Position numbers and translations under genes: made by a program. Below are positions 32,893 through 44,072 of a stretch of DNA of 64,000 bases, in pieces. Below the pieces are notes generated by a model. It was not told the origin of the DNA and ran no database searches. It saw only the letters and a program-made list of their open reading frames with translations. Where the stretch lies: the NCBI GenBank assembly GCA_036346375.1, contig CM070514.1, positions 11,870,463-11,934,462 of the forward strand, in the 5' to 3' direction. The DNA is from Guadua angustifolia (taxonomy: Eukaryota; Streptophyta; Magnoliopsida; Poales; Poaceae). Position 1 is the first letter of the stretch. Each line of letters opens with the position of its first letter.

Positions 32893-34463
32893 AATTTCAT
32901 CAACTTTTGATATTTTTGCAGCCAAGTTTGATATGTTGCTTATCCGAGTTGCTAAAATTACTGCTCCACTCATTTTGTTTTGTGTGTTCTTGAATCTAGT
33001 ATTTGTTCCATAGCAGTAGTATTTAGCTCCTATTTATTCCCCTCTAGTCGCTGATTTCGGTTCTTCATTGGGCAAAATATTTGGTAACATACTTATGTGT
33101 AGATGATAGGTGTTGATTTGATTTTGGGATTTATGTGCTATTATATGTCTGCTCGGACATTTTGTTCGGTAGAGTTTTACAAGTGTGTATTAGAACTGAG
33201 AGTTGAGAAGTTTATCTTTGTGGATGAAATTATAAATGATCACACTGTATTTCTATTACCTAGCATACAGGGTGATCGCACTTAGATGATAGGGTAATTA
33301 AAAGGAAATGTTGATGTGCATTGTCATCAGTTGTCATGTCCTAGTTATAGTAACCATTTATGCTTAACTGATGTCTGATTCTGACTTGTGGTTCTTGAAG
33401 CAATTAGATGATGTAGTGTTGTGTGCTTAATCACTTTTTGTCTATGGAGCACTTGTGGTTCTTGGAACAATTAGATGAGTAGTGAGACTAATGCTGTTGC
33501 AAGTAGCATCTCTTTGCATATGTTTTGTGTTGTCTCTCGCGTCTGCTACTAGGTGTGCAGTAATATCGAGGAAACCTTTCACAAACCTGAATAGACCGTC
33601 ACATGGTCGTTCACATGGCCTTAGCAAAGCTTACTTCATGTGTAAGAAATTCCAAAAACAACAAATATACCTATAAAAAGATGTTGAATCCTTGTCACAT
33701 TCTAAAGATGCATAAGCAACAATCGAAAATACTTTCCACAACATCTCATTGCCACAAAAATGTGCCACAAAATAATTATTGTATTGCAAAAAAAACTACC
33801 GTGAAATAAATCTCCTAACTGCAATAAAATTACATTTTGCTACTAGATATAAGAAAGAGGCAATACAACAAAAAATAATTCTTGCAATAATAAAAGAAGA
33901 AAGCTGCAACAAATCAAGAAAATACCCCCAATAAACCTACCAGAAAAGATGGCGCATGGACGATTGTGAGTAGCAGAGCTCGGTGAAGGAGTTTGAGGTG
34001 GCACTGGCGAGGATCCCACGAAGACGAAGCTCTGCTCGTCATGACAAGGCTTGAGGGGTGGCAGGCTGCTACTCGTGCATCGAGTCAATGTGGGAGAGAG
34101 ATCACGTGAGGTTGGTGGCAGTGACAATTTCCAGTGAGAGATCGTAAGAAAGAGAGCAATCGAGAGGGGAGGAAGAAATGAAGTTATATACACATGTGAG
34201 ACGATAGGGATGCTAATGTGCTTAGACTGGTCCAGGCTTTTGGATTAGGCCAGCCAAAAACTGCAAATGGATTAGACTCATTTGGATCCATAGCTATTTG
34301 GACTAGACCTATATCAAATTGGATCAAGTTTAGACCTTATGTTTTTCTACTAAATCTCTTACCACCAGCCAAGTAAAACAATTGATGTTGCTTTTGGTAC
34401 TAATGCTTTATTTTTTTTGTTTTACATACTTTAGCAGTATACTTTAAGTTCTAACTTTCAATC
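32893..34463. repeat. Tandem duplication, segment A, copy 1
   Basis: It matches 56417-57996 at high identity over about 1.57 kb (for example GCTCCACTCATT near 32970 and 56513, and GGGTGATCGCACTTAGATGA near 33270 and 56820). It ends at the Gypsy target site. It contains no recognised gene; a Pro/Ser-rich antisense ORF around 33843-34193 is only partly conserved in the other copy. Confidence 0.85.
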
Positions 34464-34535
34464 TGTCAGCGTACTCTACGCTGGGGTACCCTCTTCGCCG
34501 CACAAAAGCAGTCAACATAGCGGTCAACATGACAG

Positions 34536-34905
34536 ATCCACGTGGCACCCGGCGAGCAGGTGGGCGAGCACGCCCTGCTCGCCCGGCGATCAGTCCACGT
34601 GGCACCCGGCGAGCAGGTGGGCGAGCACGCCCTTTCGCCCGGGCGGTCGACCCACGTGGCACCCGGCGGCGAGTGGGCGAGCACGCCCGCCGCCCGGCGA
34701 TCGATCACGTGGCACCCGGCGGCGTGTGGCGAGCACGCCACTCGCCCGGCGATCGATCCACGTGGCACCGGCGGCGGCGAGCACGTGGGCGACCCACGTG
34801 GCACGCGGCGAGTGGCGAGCACGCCGCCGCCCATGGTCGCCCACGTGGCGCCCGGCGGCAGTGGGCGTGCACACCCGCTCACCCCGCCGCAAGACAAAAA
34901 GGTGG
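34536..34905 (+). promoter_or_regulatory. Seven-unit G-box (CCACGTGGC) array in the 5' LTR
   Basis: A tandem array of about 50-60 bp units, each starting with the palindrome CCACGTGG followed by C(A/G)CCCGGCG and GGGCGAGCACGCC. CACGTG is the core G-box bound by plant bZIP and bHLH factors; CCACGTGGC is a strong ABRE form. The array lies 270-640 bp upstream of the TATA box, in U3. Confidence 0.85.
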
Positions 34906-35176
34906 TGCGAGGTGGCTTCACCTCAAGGCTCCTTCCCGCATGCTCGTGGCAGGTGGCGGGGCGGTGGTGTCGAACCTATCAAGCGCAAGGATTTACGCTA
35001 CAAGCCCATTCCTCGGCGCCTCACCAACCCGTCAAGAAGGGTCACATCCCGGCGGGCCAGCGGCCATGCGTCGGCATTTAATGAGGCCGAGGCACGGACA
35101 GACACGGGAAGGGGTAATAAATGAATGAAGATAAGCATGATGACCCTCCTTGGTACCTGCCCCGGCTGGCCTAGCC

Positions 35177-35184
35177 TATATAAG
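35177..35184 (+). promoter_or_regulatory. TATA box of the Gypsy 5' LTR
   Basis: TATATAAG in CTAGCCTATATAAGGGCCC, followed by a purine-rich leader. Transcription would start about 30 bp downstream, near 35210. Confidence 0.75.
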
Positions 35185-35526
35185 GGCCCTCGGGTGCATA
35201 GAGAGAAGGAGGGAGAGCAATCGAAGGTTGAAGAACGAGCAAGCAAGAGCTCCGTAGTATAGTCTAAGAGAGAACTTGTAACCTGAGAGCTTTGTACTAG
35301 CTTTGCACACTCCATAAATCAATCGAGCAGGAAGTAAGGCTATTACCCAAGGCAAAGGGGGCATGAACACGGTAAAATCTTTGTGTCATCCCTAGTTCAT
35401 AGCGCAGGAATCCCTCGTGGGAGTCTCTAGGGTTTTCACCCTCTAGGTTTAGCTACCATGAAGACGCCTCCTTCCAACCAAACCCGGTCTGTAGACTCGG
35501 GCTGTCGAGCGGAATACGCCAAGCGA

Positions 35527-35544
35527 GTGCGCCAGTAGGGGCTA
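35527..35544 (+). other. Gypsy primer-binding site (degenerate)
   Basis: TGCGCCAGTAGGGGCTAG follows the LTR end. It resembles the TGGCGCC-type PBS used by Tat/Athila elements, with changes. Confidence 0.4.
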
Positions 35545-35619
35545 GTGGTTGGTTTCCCCGACTAACTCCCCGGTGGACTTCGGCGTCCGTGATTTGGGGG
35601 CAGGCACGTGCATCTGAAG

Positions 35620-37450
35620 ATGGCGGATCCCCAGCATCAGAATATCGCGGGGGCGAGCGACGACCAAGGCGCCTCCCGGTCATCGCGCCGGTTGAGGGAC
35701 CGTCTCACCCCGCCCCTGCAAGGCGGCACTGCTGTTCCCTTGGAAGCGGGGGAGCAACCCGTGCGTCGCAGGCTGGCCATGGAGGCGGCCACTCCTGCCC
35801 AGAACTTTCACGTAGCCCGTGCTCTTCTGGACCACCCTCCGATGGAGTTCGCGGGAGACTCCCCGGCCACCCCGTGGCTGCGGAGCATCGCCGGCCTCGT
35901 GGACGCGGCCCAGCTTAATGTAGGGCCTCCCGGCCAGTCAGGTACCAGTCGTACCTTGACACCTAAGGCGCATGCAGGGCACTCTCAGGCCTCCAGCAGC
36001 CCTAACGAGAAAGGCCCTAGCCAGGGGGGCCGGGGTCAAGGAAAGGGCGCGCGCAGCACCGGTCCCGGTTCCCCGAGGAACCGTGGGGACCTCCGCTCTC
36101 ATCTGGACGAGAGCCGCCGGCAGCGCGGTGATGACAACCGTGGTGCTTCCGCGCCACCCGGACCAAACAGCCGCCACAGTAAGTGGGTGGCGGTGACGAT
36201 GAAGTCCCCGTGGCTCTCATTCTCGTGCCAAGGAGGGGATTCAATCCTCCGACTCTCCAAGGAGCCGGGCCTCGCGCTCCCATGAGCAGTCTCCGGACCA
36301 GGCTCCCGATGGCGGCTCGGCTCCCTCTGGCGTGGGTGCAGGCCTTCTCCCGGTGCGAGCTGGCCGCGTGGCGTGGCCGGGACGGAGTTCGCCCGTGACC
36401 ATAGAAAAATATGGCGGCACCACCAACCCGGAGGAGCTCCTCCAAATCTACACTAACGATGGTGCGGGCGGTGGCGGATCTGAAAAGGTCATGGCGGCTA
36501 CCTCCCAACAAATTTTAACAGGCTCGCCCGCTCTGGTGCTAAATCTCCCAGGATCGGTGCACTCATAGGGTAAGTTGTGCAACCTCTTCGTCGCCAACTT
36601 TCGGGGCTCCTTTCGCGGCCGGCGTGGAGGGCGACCTCCACGCTTTGGAGCAAGAGAAGGGGAGTAAACCCGCGACTTCATCCGCGGTTTTGCCATCGCC
36701 GCAACACAATCCCCACATCTCCGAGCAATCGGTCGCCATCGCGCCGGGAGGCGTCTGCGATCCATAAGATGAAGGAGAAGATGGCCACCGTACCATCGGC
36801 TCCACCTCCGAAGCTCTTTTCCTCGCACATAAGTGTGCGAGGGCCCTGAGCGAGGGGCGGCGCCACCGCTCCAAGGGTGGCCAAAGGCAAGGACGAGGCG
36901 GGACCTCGAAGGGTTCGGCCGTCGCGAGCAAGAAGGCACGGAAAGCGAGGCGGGAGAAACCGAGCAAGTCTGGCCGCGGCGCGACGACAAAAAGATCCGC
37001 GCCTCGGAAGCGCAACCGCCGCGACCGGCGTGATGATCGCCGCGAGCGGCGTGACGACCGTCGTGACCGGCGTAACGATCGCCGCGATCGGTGCGATGAC
37101 CGCCGCGGTCGTGGGAATGACCGCCGCAACCAAAAGGAGGGCGAGCCTTACTGCCCGATACATAAAACCAATACCCATGACCTAGACAATTGTCGGGTCG
37201 TGGACAAGATGGTGGAGAAGCGGCTCAAGGAACGCGCCCGAGCGATGATCAAGGCGAAGATCCCCGCCGGCCTTCGGCGGACCGATCACGTGGTGGCCTA
37301 TATCCATGGTGGTTCGTCCACCTTCCCCTCCAACGCCGCTTACAAACGGCTGAAGAGGGAAGCGTGTGCCACCACATCAAGCTCGGGGTCGGGTCGGATG
37401 CTGAAGTGGTCTGAGCAAACGCTCACCTTTAGTCAGGCTGACCATCCCGA
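35620..37450 (+). pseudogene. Gypsy gag, degraded
   Basis: It starts at ATG 35620 (MADPQHQNIAGASDDQG) and stays open to 36285 through a Gly/Arg-rich low-complexity region. The gag core follows in another frame: EKYGGTTNPEELLQIYTND near 36405, LNLPGSVHS near 36545 and LCNLFVANFRGSFRGR near 36577, with an internal deletion between them. From 36960 an Arg-rich segment with RRDDR-type repeats leads to EPYCPIHKTNTHDLDNC near 37145, the CxxH...C zinc motif, then VVDKMVEKRLKER. Frameshifts separate all blocks. Confidence 0.75.
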
Positions 37451-37480
37451 GGGCACCAACGCCTGGAGCACCTCCCGGTC

Positions 37481-38059
37481 GTGGTGTCGCCCACCGTTCG
37501 GAACGTGCGGCTTACCCGCGTGCTGGTGGACGGAGGGAGTTCTATCAACCTCCTGTCCTCCTCAGTGTTCCTGGCGCTTCAGATCCCGCGACAGGATCTG
37601 CGCCCAGCTCTGCCCTTCTTCGGGGTAGCCCCAGAGGCTGGTTTGATGCCCCTAGGTCAGGTGCGTCTCCCCGTCACCTTCGGGGAGAGGGATAACTATC
37701 GCACCGAGTTGGTGGATTTCGAGGTCGCCGACTTCGACCTCCCCTATAATGCCATACTCGGCCGACCGGCGTTGGCCCAGTTCATGGTGGCCACCCACTA
37801 CGCGTACATGGTGGTGAAGATGCCGGGGCCCGCTGGCCCCATTGTGATCAGGGTGGATAAGGCCGAGGCCTTGCGCTGTTTCAAGGTCGCGCAGGACCTG
37901 GCCGGTGCCACCTGCGTCGGGCGCCCAGACGCCACTTCCTCGGGAGCCCCTCAGGCCCGGACCCGCGCCTCACCTGGCTCGCCGGTGAGGTTAAGGTGGT
38001 CGCACGAGTCTTGGCGAACCCCGAAGATCAACATTGGCGCCAACCTCGGCGCCAAATAG
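37481..38059 (+). CDS. Gypsy aspartic protease domain
   Basis: An open frame with TRVLVDGGSSINLLSSSVF near residue 12: the DGG form of the retroviral-type aspartic protease site used in Tat elements. Then come LPFFGVAPEAGLMPLGQV, LPVTFGERDNYRTELVDFEV and YNAILGRPALAQFMVATHY (the second half with LGRP). After about residue 150 the frame drifts into non-homologous sequence. It would cleave the Gag-Pol polyprotein. Confidence 0.85.
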   Translation: MVSPTVRNVRLTRVLVDGGSSINLLSSSVFLALQIPRQDLRPALPFFGVAPEAGLMPLGQVRLPVTFGERDNYRTELVDFEVADFDLPYNAILGRPALAQFMVATHYAYMVVKMPGPAGPIVIRVDKAEALRCFKVAQDLAGATCVGRPDATSSGAPQARTRASPGSPVRLRWSHESWRTPKINIGANLGAK

Positions 38060-38229
38060 GAAAACGCGCTCGTCACCTTCTTCGATCTAACTCCGGCGTG
38101 TTCGCCGCAACCGTCCGACATGTTGGGGTCCCAGGAGGTGATCGAGCACCGATTAGCGACGCTCCGAGGCGCGTCGGCCCCGGCGAAGGTCGGGAGGCAG
38201 CGCCGAGCGCCAAGATGCCATTCGGGAGG

Positions 38230-38700
38230 AGGTAGAGAATTTGTTGAGCGAGGATTGTCCGGAGGTCTCATCATCTGAGTGGCTCGCCAACCCCTGTGCT
38301 CATCAAGAAGTCCAACGGAAATGGCGATGTGTGTCGACTTCACCGACCTCAACAAGACTTGCGAAGGACCCTTACCCCGCCGCGGTCGATCTCATTGTTG
38401 ACTCCGCGGCGGGTGTGAATCTAGTGCTTCTGGATGCGTCTCGGATACCACCAGATTAGCATGGCACTTGAAGATGAAGAAAGACGCTTTTGTAACCCCT
38501 ACGGTGTCTCTTGTTATGTAAGAATGGCTTTTGGTTTAAAAATCTTTGGTTCCACTTACCAACGCGCCATGCATTACCTTCCGCCCCGGATAGGGCGGAA
38601 TCTTGAGGTTTATGTTGATGATTCGGTTGTGAAGATCAAAAGAGTGAAGAACTGATCCAAGACACGGAGGAAACATTTGCTAACCTCAGGAAGAATTGTG
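38230..38700 (+). pseudogene. Gypsy reverse transcriptase fragment
   Basis: The frame at 38434-38655 reads GYHQISMALEDEERRF, CYVRMAFGLKIFGSTYQRAM and GRNLEVYVDDSVVK: RT palm motifs with the catalytic YVDD. The preceding VCVDFTDLNK-type region (about 38320-38370) is in another frame. The RT is far shorter than the family norm because of deletions and shifts. Confidence 0.85.
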
Positions 38701-38899
38701 CAAGCTCAACCCAGAGAAATGCGTGTTGGTGTGCCCTCGGCAAGCTATTGGGCTTCTGGTGTCCAGTAGGGCATTGAAGCCAACCACGACAAAATATCGG
38801 CCATCGAGCACATGAAGCCGCCGGCGTGACTCAAGCAAGTCCAATGCGGCGGTCGCTTTGGCCTCCCTAGGGCAATTCATCGCCCGGCTGGGAGAGAAA

Positions 38900-39395
38900 A
38901 GCTTGCCCCTGTTTAAGCTGATGAAGAAGACAAACCACTTGAGTGGGTCAAGAAGCCTGTAGGCGTTTGAAGAGTTGAAGCGGTACCTCTCCTCTCCCGG
39001 TCTTTGGTTTCCCCACCGTGGGCCGCTGTGCTCAGACATAGCCGCCACCCCGAGGTGGTGAGCCTTGGTCTTGATATGAAAGAGAAGGCGCCCAAAGGCG
39101 GTGTACTATATCGAGAAGGTGCTGCACGGCGGAGACCCGTTACCCGCAGCTCGAAGATCTTGTCTGTGATCTGGTGGCGTCCAGGAAGCTGCGCCATTAC
39201 TTCCAGGGGTGGGAAATTACCGTGGTCACGGCCTACCCTCTGCGGAAGATCCTTCACAACCGAGAAGCAGAGGGCCGGATTGCAAAATGGGCGGTGGAAC
39301 TGGGGGAATTCGACCTCAAATTCGTACCCCGCACCGCCATCAAAAGTCAGAAGCTGGCGGAGTTCATCGCCGAATGGACTCCGCCGCCGGAGCTG
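38900..39395 (+). pseudogene. Gypsy RT-linked RNase H
   Basis: Near 39180 the frame reads SRKLRHYFQGWEITVVTAY and PLRKILHNREAEGRIAKWAV, then LGEFDLKFVPRTAIKSQKLA and EFIAEWTPPPE, the C-terminal part of Gypsy RNase H. The N-terminal part (LSRAEKNYPPLEK-type) lies in a shifted frame around 39100. Confidence 0.75.
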
Positions 39396-39404
39396 AAAAA
39401 GCTC

Positions 39405-39800
39405 CGCGCCCTCTCCTGGACCTTGTTTTTGATGGTTCCTTCAGTTGGAGGGCTTGGGCTGGAGTTGTCTGGTCTCCCCGGCCGCGATATCCTCCAAGAC
39501 GTGGTCGCCCTCGAGTTCAAAGCCACGAACAACGAGCCAGTACGAGGGCTGCTGGCGAGGTTGCGATCGCTTGGCGTTGGGCATTCGGCGTCTCAAGTCA
39601 AGGAGACTCCTGCTGGTCATCAATCAAGCGGAAGGAGTTTGGTGCTCGACCCCATCATGGCGGCGTACCTGGCGGAGGTCCGAAAAATGGAGCGTCATTT
39701 TGAAGGTTTGGGATATATCCATGTCCCCCGGCGCGACAATCACCTTGCGGACGGGCTTTCGCAGCTTGCGTCCTCAAGGGCTCCTGTTCCGGTTGGAGTC
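39405..39800 (+). pseudogene. Second (archaeal-like) RNase H domain
   Basis: After WTLFL the sequence reads VALEFKATNNEPVRGLLARL, then AYLAEVRKMERHFEGLGYIH and VPRRDNHLADGLSQLASSRA. This is the additional RNase H found only in the Tat/Ogre Gypsy lineage, placed between RT-RNase H and integrase. The central part is frame-shifted. Confidence 0.75.
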
Positions 39801-39829
39801 TTCGAAGAAAGGCTATTGCGACCGTCCAT

Positions 39830-40055
39830 CGCGGCCCCCGATTCAGGTGGGGACGATGGTGCCGCTGTCGCAGCCCCCAGTTCAGGAGGGGACGACAGCA
39901 AGGCCGTTGCGGCCTCCGGCTCAGGCGGAGAGGGCGGTGCCGCTGTCATGGCCCCCAATTCTGGGGGGAAAGACAGCGTGCCCGCCTCAGCCCCCAGGTC
40001 CGGGAGGGAAAATGGCGGTGCTGCCGAGGCAGCGCCAGGGGAAAAGCTTGGCCCA
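39830..40055 (+). repeat. In-frame tandem repeat linking second RNase H to integrase
   Basis: Five diverged units of about 45-51 bp encode a Gly/Ser/Ala linker (SGGDDGAAVAAP, SGGDDSKAVAAS, SGGEGGAAVMAP, SGGKDSVPASAP). The repeat length is divisible by three, so the frame is kept. It is probably a flexible linker expanded by slippage. Confidence 0.75.
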
Positions 40056-40059
40056 GCGG

Positions 40060-40961
40060 AGTACCCAGGCGAGCACCGAGTGGTCGCCGCGCTTGGCCAG
40101 GAAGATCGGTGGATGGATCCTATCCTAGCCTTCCTGCGTGACCAACTGATCCCTGACGATGATGTCTTAGCTGAGAAGATTGCACGCAAAGCCAAGTGCT
40201 ATACCCTGGTAGGTGGGGACCTATATCGCCAGGGCAGAAATGGAGTTCTACTGAAGTGCATCACTCGGGAAGAGGGAGCAACTGCTCTCGATATCCATGG
40301 CGTGCGCGGGAGCCATATGTCCCGCCGAACGCTGGTCGAAAGCGTTCGCCAGGATTTTATTGGCCTCTCGCCTCCGGGATGCTTGCGGTGGTGAGGACAT
40401 GCGGCTTGTCGGTTCTTCGCCAACAAATCCACCGACCGGCCGAGCTCGCAAACCATCTGCTCTCCGCCGTTTGCGGTGCGGGGCTGACATCTGGAGTCCG
40501 TTCCGCGGGCCACAGGGGGCTTCACCCACCTCTTCGTCGCCATCGATAAGTTTACGAAGTGGGTTGAGGCCGAGGCGGTGCGTGCCATCACGGCGCCGCC
40601 GCCGGAAATCAAGTTTATGCGCTGGATCTTCGCGCTTTGGAGTCGCCAATCGCATCATCACGATAACGGGACCCAATTCACCAAAGGCGGCTTTCACGAA
40701 TTCTGCGATGAAATGGGCACCAAGGTATGTTTTGCTTTGGTGGCCCATCCCATGAGCAACGGGCAAGCAGAACGCGCCAACGCGCTGGTGCTGAAGGGCC
40801 TAAAGACAAGAGCGTTTGATCGGCTTCACAAAAGGGGCGCGCGGTGGACGGAAGAGCTCCCGGCCGTGCTGTGGTCGCTCCGTACCACACCCAGCCGGGC
40901 CACGGGCGAAACGCCTTTCTTCCTGGTGTACGGGGCAGAGGCTGTTCTCCCCTCCGAGCTG
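40060..40961 (+). pseudogene. Gypsy integrase, left part, cut by CACTA
   Basis: It begins WMDPILAFLRDQLIPDDD and continues KAKCYTLVGGDLYRQGRNGV, the HHCC-proximal region. After shifts near 40390-40580 the core reads THLFVAIDKFTKWVEAEAV, HDNGTQFTKGGFHEFC (Asp) and HPMSNGQAERANALV (Glu), then ELPAVLWSLRTTPSRATGE and FFLVYGAEAVLPSEL. The CACTA element sits exactly after SEL. Confidence 0.85.
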
Positions 40962-41009
40962 CACTACACCATGGCACACTTTTGCCAACACATGGTATAG
41001 TCGGCAAAA

Positions 41010-41400
41010 GACACCTTCCCCGACACAAAAACTGTTGGCAAAGGTTTCGCCGACAGTACATAAACAGTAGCGGTAGAAGTAGTCGGCTTAGGCTTTGCCG
41101 ACAGATAAAACTTTTGCCGACAGATAAAGTGTCGGCAAAGATCTAAGTTTTGCCGACAGTTTCAATCTTTGCCGATAGTTAATGTTTTGCCGACAGTAGG
41201 GGCATTGCCGACAGATAAAACTTTTACCGACAGATAAAGTGTCGGCAAAGATCTAAGTTTTGCTGACACTTTTAATCTTTGCCGACAGTTAATGTTTTGC
41301 CGACAGTAAATCTGAATTGCCGACACTTTACGTGTTGGCTAATCAATTTTCCCCTCATAGACCGAAGCTAGTTTTCTACACAAGTTTTGTGTCGGCAAAG
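41010..41400. repeat. CACTA left subterminal repeats
   Basis: More than ten copies of (T)TTGCCGACA in both orientations, organised as two tandem units of about 110 bp (41094-41200 and 41206-41310), each containing GATAAAGTGTCGGCAAAGAT. Such motifs bind the TnpA-type transposase in En/Spm. Confidence 0.85.
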
Positions 41401-44072
41401 GTGCCAGCACACATGACATACAAATTAAATATGCAATATATACAAAACCAATTCCACATTATCCACCATTGATCGAATTGACATACAAACTTTACATGCA
41501 AATGGTGCCACTCACATATATAACCATATACATACACAATCACAGTTCAAATAATCACTTCAACATGTAAATAATGCAACGCATATATCTCCACCACAAG
41601 GTTTGATAAACATAGATCGATCCTTCAAATAAGTTAAGTTGCATACATGCCCGTCCAAAATAAGTAACAGTCAGTGAGAGGTAATGAGCTAAGTCTCAGC
41701 CTAGTAAATAAGGGCATACATTTTCACTAAAAGAGAGGATGCATATACTTCTCTAGCTACTAGTTAACATTTCTAACCATAAACAACACTACTATCTTGC
41801 TGCACAAAAGGTTGCCACTCCAAAACTTGTAGCACCTCCAACTACACAAAAGTTACTACTATACTCCGAAGCCTATCACCTTGTACCAAAGGTGTACGAC
41901 ATGATGAAGAAAAGAAATAATCAGCAAAAACAACAGAAAATCCGTCACGGTGAACAAAAGAACAATGCAAGATAGAATAACTAACAAAGCATGGAACAAG
42001 ATTACTTTTCTAACATAGAACACATGGAAAAAAAAGTTTGCTTTATCCCGGTGAATCTTTGGATCGTGAAACAGAGGAACCAGATACACATGTCATGTTT
42101 TCAATTTGCTATAAAGTGTTAAGTCAAACAAAGATGTGAGATAAGAACTCGGGTGAATCATAGTAAGTGACAAAATAGGTCTTGACAAAATAGATAAGAA
42201 CTGCAGACCGAGGAATTGAACAGACACACAAACCCCACCTCACTAACACAAACCCTACCAAATGCATTGACAAATTCAATGATCTTGCAAAGCCTTAAAT
42301 CATAGTCGGATCTCACGGTCTCATTATATCCAATGATACTACAAAGCCAACGAGTTCGATTAGGTTGAAATTTAAGCCCACAACGAGTTCCATTAGGTTG
42401 AAATTGCTTAACCGAATCCACGCGAGTTTCACTAAGTACCAGACACAAAATTTTCGCTAGCACACCTAAATATTCCAAACTAGTTCTTTCCTTTTCTATA
42501 AACCGACAGATATTGTGTTCCAAACTAGTTCTTTGTTTGAAGAAAAAACCGACTCAAGAGTTCTTTGGTAATGAGAATCATTATTCCCAACGCCAAGCTG
42601 GCATAGGAAAAGTAGAACATCTTAAAATTTTATCCATTGTATTTTACCTATTGTAAGGTGATATAAACAAAAATGCAAAACCACATGTGTACATGCACTA
42701 TCTTAACCGTAAAAAATAACTCAAGATTCATGCAAGAGGTATTAAATTATTAGGTGATGAGATGGTGGTTTGAATTTTGAAAGGTTGCAATTTTGCATCA
42801 ATCTCAAGGTACATTTGACAGTGTGATAATACATGTACCTCAATGTATATGTGGAAAATCACATTCGTAATATAAATCATTTCTTCATACTAAACACCTT
42901 TTACAATGCTGCAACACTACCACAAATTATTCTAAATAAGAAATAGAAAATAGTCGGGAAAATATAGTGAAATTGGCAAAAGCTTGGCATGACAGAGGGG
43001 GACTATGGTCTCTAGCAAATCTATACATATCACCAAGATTTACGCTTTGGATTAATGACTATTTAGACAAGCAAACCAAGTTATCAAATTCTAAAACAAA
43101 GAAAGAGCATACAATTTCACCACAACATTCATAAATTCATCGCTATGAAGCTATACCCAAAACCCCTAACTAACAAGAAGAGATAGTGGGAAGAATCAAC
43201 AAGCGCTCTCGATTCGTAATCTTTTAGAATAGTACCACGAGCAATATAATTTAAGTAGTCCATTTGACAAGTGATAGGACAGAAATACAAGATATCTAAC
43301 TACGTGCGGTGTTCACTTTGGAAGCCCGATCACCATTACAAGTCATTGCATCAAGTCCTCAAGAACCTTATAGCCATACATCACTTTGTGCAAGCTTAGT
43401 CAACCAATATGTAATACTCAAAAGAGAGCGATCAAATAGGGTCTAGCACATTAAGGTAATCCCAGATTTGAGTGAGCAAAGAATAGAGTAAAAAGGTTTA
43501 ATTCTTATATACCATCGAAATTTTCAAACTCCCTGATTGTGCCATTGAAATGTAGGGTTGGGCCCACATGTAGGTGATACAAAGGAGTGGCATATAAGGG
43601 ATGACGCAAACTTTCGATGGCAAATAAGGTAGGTGATCTGATGAGTCCCATAAACATCAAGACTCAAATCAAGCCAAATAAGAATGGACTCTATCCCATA
43701 AACATAACTACATAAGAGCTGAAGGAAAAATACACAACCACACAAGGACATTATAGTTTTCCCTTGTTCTACAACAAGAAGTGCATGGGTCATTCCCAAA
43801 GTAAGGGTAAAAAACATAGTGAAATGCTTAAAACAACACAAAGGAACAGTCATGAAAATAAAGTTTTTTAATAAAAAACAATATTATTGAGGTTTGAGAT
43901 AAATTGATTACTGAAGACATCTTTTTTTTCTATTTTAAATGTTGAGAGATCAAATTACTAAAAGATGCGCATGGATTATGAAGAATAGTTTTTAAACTGA
44001 CAAATCGAGAAAATTTGAAGAATAGTCTTCAGGAACATATTTAAAAAAAAAGATGAATCTAATTAGGCATAC
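41401..44072. other. CACTA interior, left part, no gene recognised
   Basis: AT-rich, with only short ORFs of no recognised family. It includes the small MITE-like element at 43504-43628. Possible decayed introns or further captured sequence cannot be excluded. Confidence 0.35.
43504..43628. mobile_element. MITE-like insertion within CACTA
   Basis: A 125-bp segment with 17-bp inverted ends CTTATATACCATCGAAA and, reversed, CTTATTTGCCATCGAAA (15 of 17 match). No ORF. The target duplication is not clear. Confidence 0.4.

Larger units (their letters stand above)
34464..35525 (+). repeat. Gypsy 5' LTR
   Basis: About 1.06 kb, starting TGTCAGCGTACTC. It aligns with 54228-55291 along its length; the last 200 bp around the TATA box and leader are almost identical, while the G-box array has diverged. 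The exact right end is uncertain by a few bases (AATACGCCAAGCGA against AATACGCCGACA). Confidence 0.88.

Noticed and set aside
33843..34193. 116-aa antisense ORF in tandem segment A
   Set aside because: The frame is not preserved at full length in the second copy (57334-57582), and it has no family motif.
34529..35128. Long ORFs on both strands through the Gypsy LTR (up to 199 aa)
   Set aside because: They come from the GC-rich G-box tandem array, which is open in several frames at once. No domain, and they lie in U3 of an LTR.
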